Source: Nitrospinaceae bacterium
GTDB lineage: Bacteria > Nitrospinota > Nitrospinia > Nitrospinales > JACRGP01
Reading direction: 5' to 3'
NCBI GenBank assembly: GCA_029261575.1
Contig: JAJDBD010000163.1
Location: forward strand, 1-52,371
Length of the DNA: 52,371 bases
The position numbers and the translations under genes were made by a program. Below are positions 49,640 to 52,371 of the stretch, in pieces; within the stretch, counting starts at the first letter, position 1, and each line of letters begins with the position of its first letter. The notes beneath the pieces are model-generated. The model was not told the DNA's origin and ran no database searches. It saw nothing but the letters and a program-made list of their open reading frames with translations.

Positions 49640-51835
49640 ATGTTTTCGAAAAATTTGAACGCTCAACAATTATGCGCCGTCCGGCACGACGAGGGTCCGC
49701 TCCTTGTGGTCGCGGGCGCGGGTTCCGGGAAAACCCGCGTGATCACCTGCCGGATCGCCCGCCTGATTAAGGAAAAAAACGTCTCGCCGGAAAGCATTCT
49801 GGCCATCACCTTCACCAATAAAGCCGCGCGGGAAATGCGCAACCGCGTGACGTCCATGCTGGGCGGCGGCGAAAGCTCGCCTTGGATCGGCACCTTCCAC
49901 GCTTTTTGCCTGAGCATCTTGAGAACGCATATTGATTCTTTGGGCTTCTCAAAAGATTTCGTGATCTACGACGCGCAGGATCAGTTGAGCCTGGTCAAAC
50001 ACTGTATGAAGGCGGCCAACATGAGCGAGGATTCCTTTGGCCCGAAGGCGCTTCTCAATCACATCAGCAATTTCAAAAACGATTTCTTGCTCCCGGAAGA
50101 GGTCGACCAAGACGCGCTTTCCTACGGCGCGCGCTTGAAGGCGGCGCAGTTGTATCCGGCGTATCAGGACGAATTGAAAAAGAACAACGGCGTGGACTTT
50201 GACGATTTGTTGATGCTCGCCGTCCGCCTGCTTCGCGAAAATCAGAACGCGGCGGAATTTTATAATCGCCGCTACCAGTACCTTCTGGTAGACGAGTTTC
50301 AGGACACCAACCTGGCGCAGTATCACCTGATCCGCCTGTTGTGCCAGGAGCGGACGAACGTGTGCGTGGTGGGCGACGACGACCAGAGCATCTACCGCTG
50401 GCGCGGGGCCAACCTGGACAACATCCTCAATTTTGAAAAGGATTTTTCGGGAACCCAGGTGGTCAAGCTGGAAGAAAATTACCGATCAACGCAAAACATC
50501 CTCAAGGCCGCCGGAGCCGTGGTGCGGGAGAACATCGACCGCAAAGAAAAAACCTTGTGGACGCAAAACGAAGCCGGGGCTTTGGTGGTCTACTGCCGAA
50601 CCGAGGACGAGGTGGACGAGGCGCGAACGGTGTGCGAGAAAATTTCGACCGCCCAGAGAGAGGAGGGTGATTCTTTCAGCGATACGGCGATTTTGTACCG
50701 CACCAACGCGCAATCGCGCGTGATGGAAGACGAGCTTCGGAAAATGAACATTCCCTACCAGGTGGTGGGCGGGAAAAGGTTTTACGAGCGCAAGGAGATC
50801 AAGGACGTGCTGGCTTATATGCGGGTGGTCGCCAATGCGGCCGATTCCGTTTCCCTGCGGCGCATCGTCAACGTTCCGCCCCGGGGTATCGGCAAGACCT
50901 CCATGGAAAAGGTCGAGTCTTATTGCCGGCAACATGGGATTTCCCTCCTGGAGGGATTGCGCCGGGCGGGGGGAGCGGGAATCGCGGGCGCCTCCGCGGG
51001 GAAAAAGATCGCAGTCTTTGTCGCCCTGATCGACGATTTGATCCGCTTGTCCCAGACCGCGACCATTCAGGAATTTCTGGATCGGCTTCTGGACCGCGCG
51101 GGTTATATCAAGATGCTGGAGAAAGAGGGGACCCAGGATAAAATGCGGGAGGGCCGGGCGCGGCTGGAAAATATTCAGGAGTTGTATTCCGCAGTGGAAC
51201 AATTTGTGGAGCGGGATCAACGCGGAACGCTGAGCGATTACCTCGACTCCGCCGCGCTGGCGGCGGACGTGGACTCCATGGACGATTCGCGCGGCCTGGT
51301 TTCGCTCATGACCCTGCACACATGCAAGGGGCTTGAGTTCCAGTCGGTGTTTATCATCGGGATGGAAAACAATCTTTTGCCGCACGCAAGTTCCATGGGC
51401 GAGCGGGAGGAGTACGAAGAGGAGCGGCGGTTGTGCTATGTGGGGTTCACCCGGGCGCGAAAAAACTTGTGCCTGACCAACGCGCGTCGGCGAAGGATTT
51501 ACGGAAGCTTTTTTAATTATCAGCCGTCCGACTTCCTGTTGGCCATTCCGCCGGAAACGTTGGAAAAAGAAACCGGGGTCGTGGTTCCGGATTATTCCTC
51601 GCCGCCGCGCGACGTCTATTCGCAACCTTTATCGCCGCCTGTTCCCTCGCGATTTGCGCCTTCTTCCGACGACGGCGAGTTTTCCGTTGGGACCAAGGTG
51701 GTGCATTCCAAGTTTGGCAAGGGTTCCGTGATCAACCGCGAAGGCGAGGGAGATAATTTAAAAGTCGTGGTCTACTTTCAAAAAGCCGGGAAGAAAACCC
51801 TCGCGCCCAAAATCGCCAAACTCATCGCGCTGTAA
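49640..51835 (+). CDS. pcrA: ATP-dependent DNA helicase PcrA/UvrD (731 aa)
   Basis: This is a superfamily 1A 3'-5' helicase for repair and replication restart. The Q-motif is followed by the Walker A A-G-A-G-S-G-K-T near residues 26-33, then T-F-T-N-K-A-A, the Walker B V-D-E-F-Q-D-T and D-D-D-Q-S-I-Y-R-W-R-G-A. C-terminal motifs include T-L-H-T-C-K-G-L-E and V-G-F-T-R-A. A Tudor-like C-terminus has V-H-S-K-F-G-K-G. Length matches PcrA and UvrD. It lies 23 bp behind the protease gene. Confidence 0.95.
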   Translation: MFSKNLNAQQLCAVRHDEGPLLVVAGAGSGKTRVITCRIARLIKEKNVSPESILAITFTNKAAREMRNRVTSMLGGGESSPWIGTFHAFCLSILRTHIDSLGFSKDFVIYDAQDQLSLVKHCMKAANMSEDSFGPKALLNHISNFKNDFLLPEEVDQDALSYGARLKAAQLYPAYQDELKKNNGVDFDDLLMLAVRLLRENQNAAEFYNRRYQYLLVDEFQDTNLAQYHLIRLLCQERTNVCVVGDDDQSIYRWRGANLDNILNFEKDFSGTQVVKLEENYRSTQNILKAAGAVVRENIDRKEKTLWTQNEAGALVVYCRTEDEVDEARTVCEKISTAQREEGDSFSDTAILYRTNAQSRVMEDELRKMNIPYQVVGGKRFYERKEIKDVLAYMRVVANAADSVSLRRIVNVPPRGIGKTSMEKVESYCRQHGISLLEGLRRAGGAGIAGASAGKKIAVFVALIDDLIRLSQTATIQEFLDRLLDRAGYIKMLEKEGTQDKMREGRARLENIQELYSAVEQFVERDQRGTLSDYLDSAALAADVDSMDDSRGLVSLMTLHTCKGLEFQSVFIIGMENNLLPHASSMGEREEYEEERRLCYVGFTRARKNLCLTNARRRRIYGSFFNYQPSDFLLAIPPETLEKETGVVVPDYSSPPRDVYSQPLSPPVPSRFAPSSDDGEFSVGTKVVHSKFGKGSVINREGEGDNLKVVVYFQKAGKKTLAPKIAKLIAL

Positions 51836-51886
51836 ATTTTTAACGGATCTAAAAAAACGCCAACCGAAAATTTGAAAGGAGGAGCC

Positions 51887-52201
51887 ATGCGTATTCATTT
51901 GCGATATCTAAAATGGGTTTTGTTGATCTTGGTCCTTTGGGCCTTGGTCTGCGCCCCGGCGACGGCGGGGGACGACGCCGTTAAGTTTTCCGGAAAGGTA
52001 AAAAAAGTTTTGACCCAAAAGGGAAAGGTGGCCGTTCAGGATCCCACAACCAAAAAACGTTTCAGTATTGTGGTGGACGGGAAAACGAAATTCGAGGGAT
52101 TCGGAAAAATCGGGGAACTAAAAAAAGGCGACGCGGTTTCGGGGAGTTACTCGGTGAATGAAAGCGGCGCGTATATGACTCTGGATTTGAAAAAGGAATG
52201 A
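51887..52201 (+). CDS. Small exported protein of unknown function (104 aa)
   Basis: A signal peptide (about 1-28, ending A-T-A-G) precedes a short basic beta-rich domain that probably folds as an OB-like barrel (K-F-S-G-K-V-K-K-V, G-K-V-A-V-Q-D, K-K-G-D-A-V-S-G-S-Y). No family is recognised with confidence. AGGAGG precedes the ATG at 51887; the frame from 51872 was not used. Confidence 0.7.
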   Translation: MRIHLRYLKWVLLILVLWALVCAPATAGDDAVKFSGKVKKVLTQKGKVAVQDPTTKKRFSIVVDGKTKFEGFGKIGELKKGDAVSGSYSVNESGAYMTLDLKKE

Positions 52202-52229
52202 ACCGGCGATGCAGAGACCGGCGCTAAAT

Positions 52230-52250
52230 TGTCAGGCTGAGCCTGTCGAA
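52230..52250. repeat. REP-like palindromic intergenic repeat
   Basis: CAGGCT-G-AGCCTG (52233-52245) is a perfect inverted repeat within a GTC...GTCGAAG context that recurs in intergenic DNA of many bacteria. The rest of 52202-52371 shows no gene. Confidence 0.5.
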
Positions 52251-52371
52251 GCCCGCGCCCTTATTTGCTGCGATAATAACCATTTGCTTGTACAGAGCTT
52301 GTAAAGAGAACTGGCTCCATCCCTTTTTCAGTTGAAATTTGAACTGACGCTTATCGACCCAAAGCGGACAT

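Noticed and set aside
50486-51625. 379-codon minus-strand ORF inside pcrA
   Set aside because: Antisense shadow of a complete helicase with all motifs; Arg/His/Gln-rich.

Overview
This window looks like a chromosomal segment of a Gram-negative, LPS-bearing, haem-making bacterium. Two features suggest a Nitrospina-like member of the Nitrospinota. One is the group 3b (NADP-linked) [NiFe]-hydrogenase operon with a single-domain cyclic-nucleotide-binding protein inside it. The other is the mix of DUF4124, PrsW, NfnAB and waaF/murA genes. The taxonomic call is an inference; no rRNA or other decisive marker is present.

Layout. 1-5.8 kb (mostly minus strand): end of an upstream gene and its terminator, an Nfu/NifU N-terminal-domain protein, a FIST sensory protein, protoporphyrinogen oxidase and a large GT39-like membrane glycosyltransferase. 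6.1-10.5 kb: a tRNA-Thr(CGT) followed by an accessory islet holding an unknown protein, a 960-residue type IIG-like restriction-methylation enzyme with its own promoter, and the decayed end of a phage P27-family terminase small subunit. 10.5-20.2 kb: threonine degradation (tdh-kbl), a P2-type cation ATPase, NfnAB (NADH/NADPH/ferredoxin transhydrogenase), a PrsW-like protease and a TPR protein.

20.3-32.9 kb is the centrepiece, an almost gap-free plus-strand array. It runs COG2403 P-loop protein, carbamate kinase, hydrogenase subunits beta, cNMP-domain protein, gamma, delta (small) and alpha (large), maturation protease, a HypA-like protein without its zinc finger, then hypF, hypC, hypD and hypE. 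HypF consumes carbamoyl phosphate to build the cyanide ligands of the NiFe site, so a carbamate kinase at the head of the array, with no other arginine-deiminase genes beside it, suggests a dedicated carbamoyl-phosphate supply. No hypB is present.

32.9-39.3 kb: housekeeping genes rho (with a long C-rich leader that looks autoregulatory), rpmE, prfA, prmC, murA and waaF. An approximately 87-bp dispersed repeat sits at the prmC start, forms the 3' end of waaF and recurs next to it. 39.3-45.1 kb: small envelope and unknown proteins (PRC-barrel-like, two DUF4124 proteins of which one carries a retropepsin domain, a double zinc-ribbon DUF2007-like protein, GT2, a 59-residue DUF5989 protein, a Gx-type membrane protein, an HDAC-family hydrolase and a TPR lipoprotein-like protein). 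45.2-52.4 kb: queG, hemE-hemH, a DegP/HtrA-type protease, a PcrA/UvrD helicase and a small secreted protein, ending in an intergenic repeat fragment. No CRISPR array, IS element or rRNA was seen.
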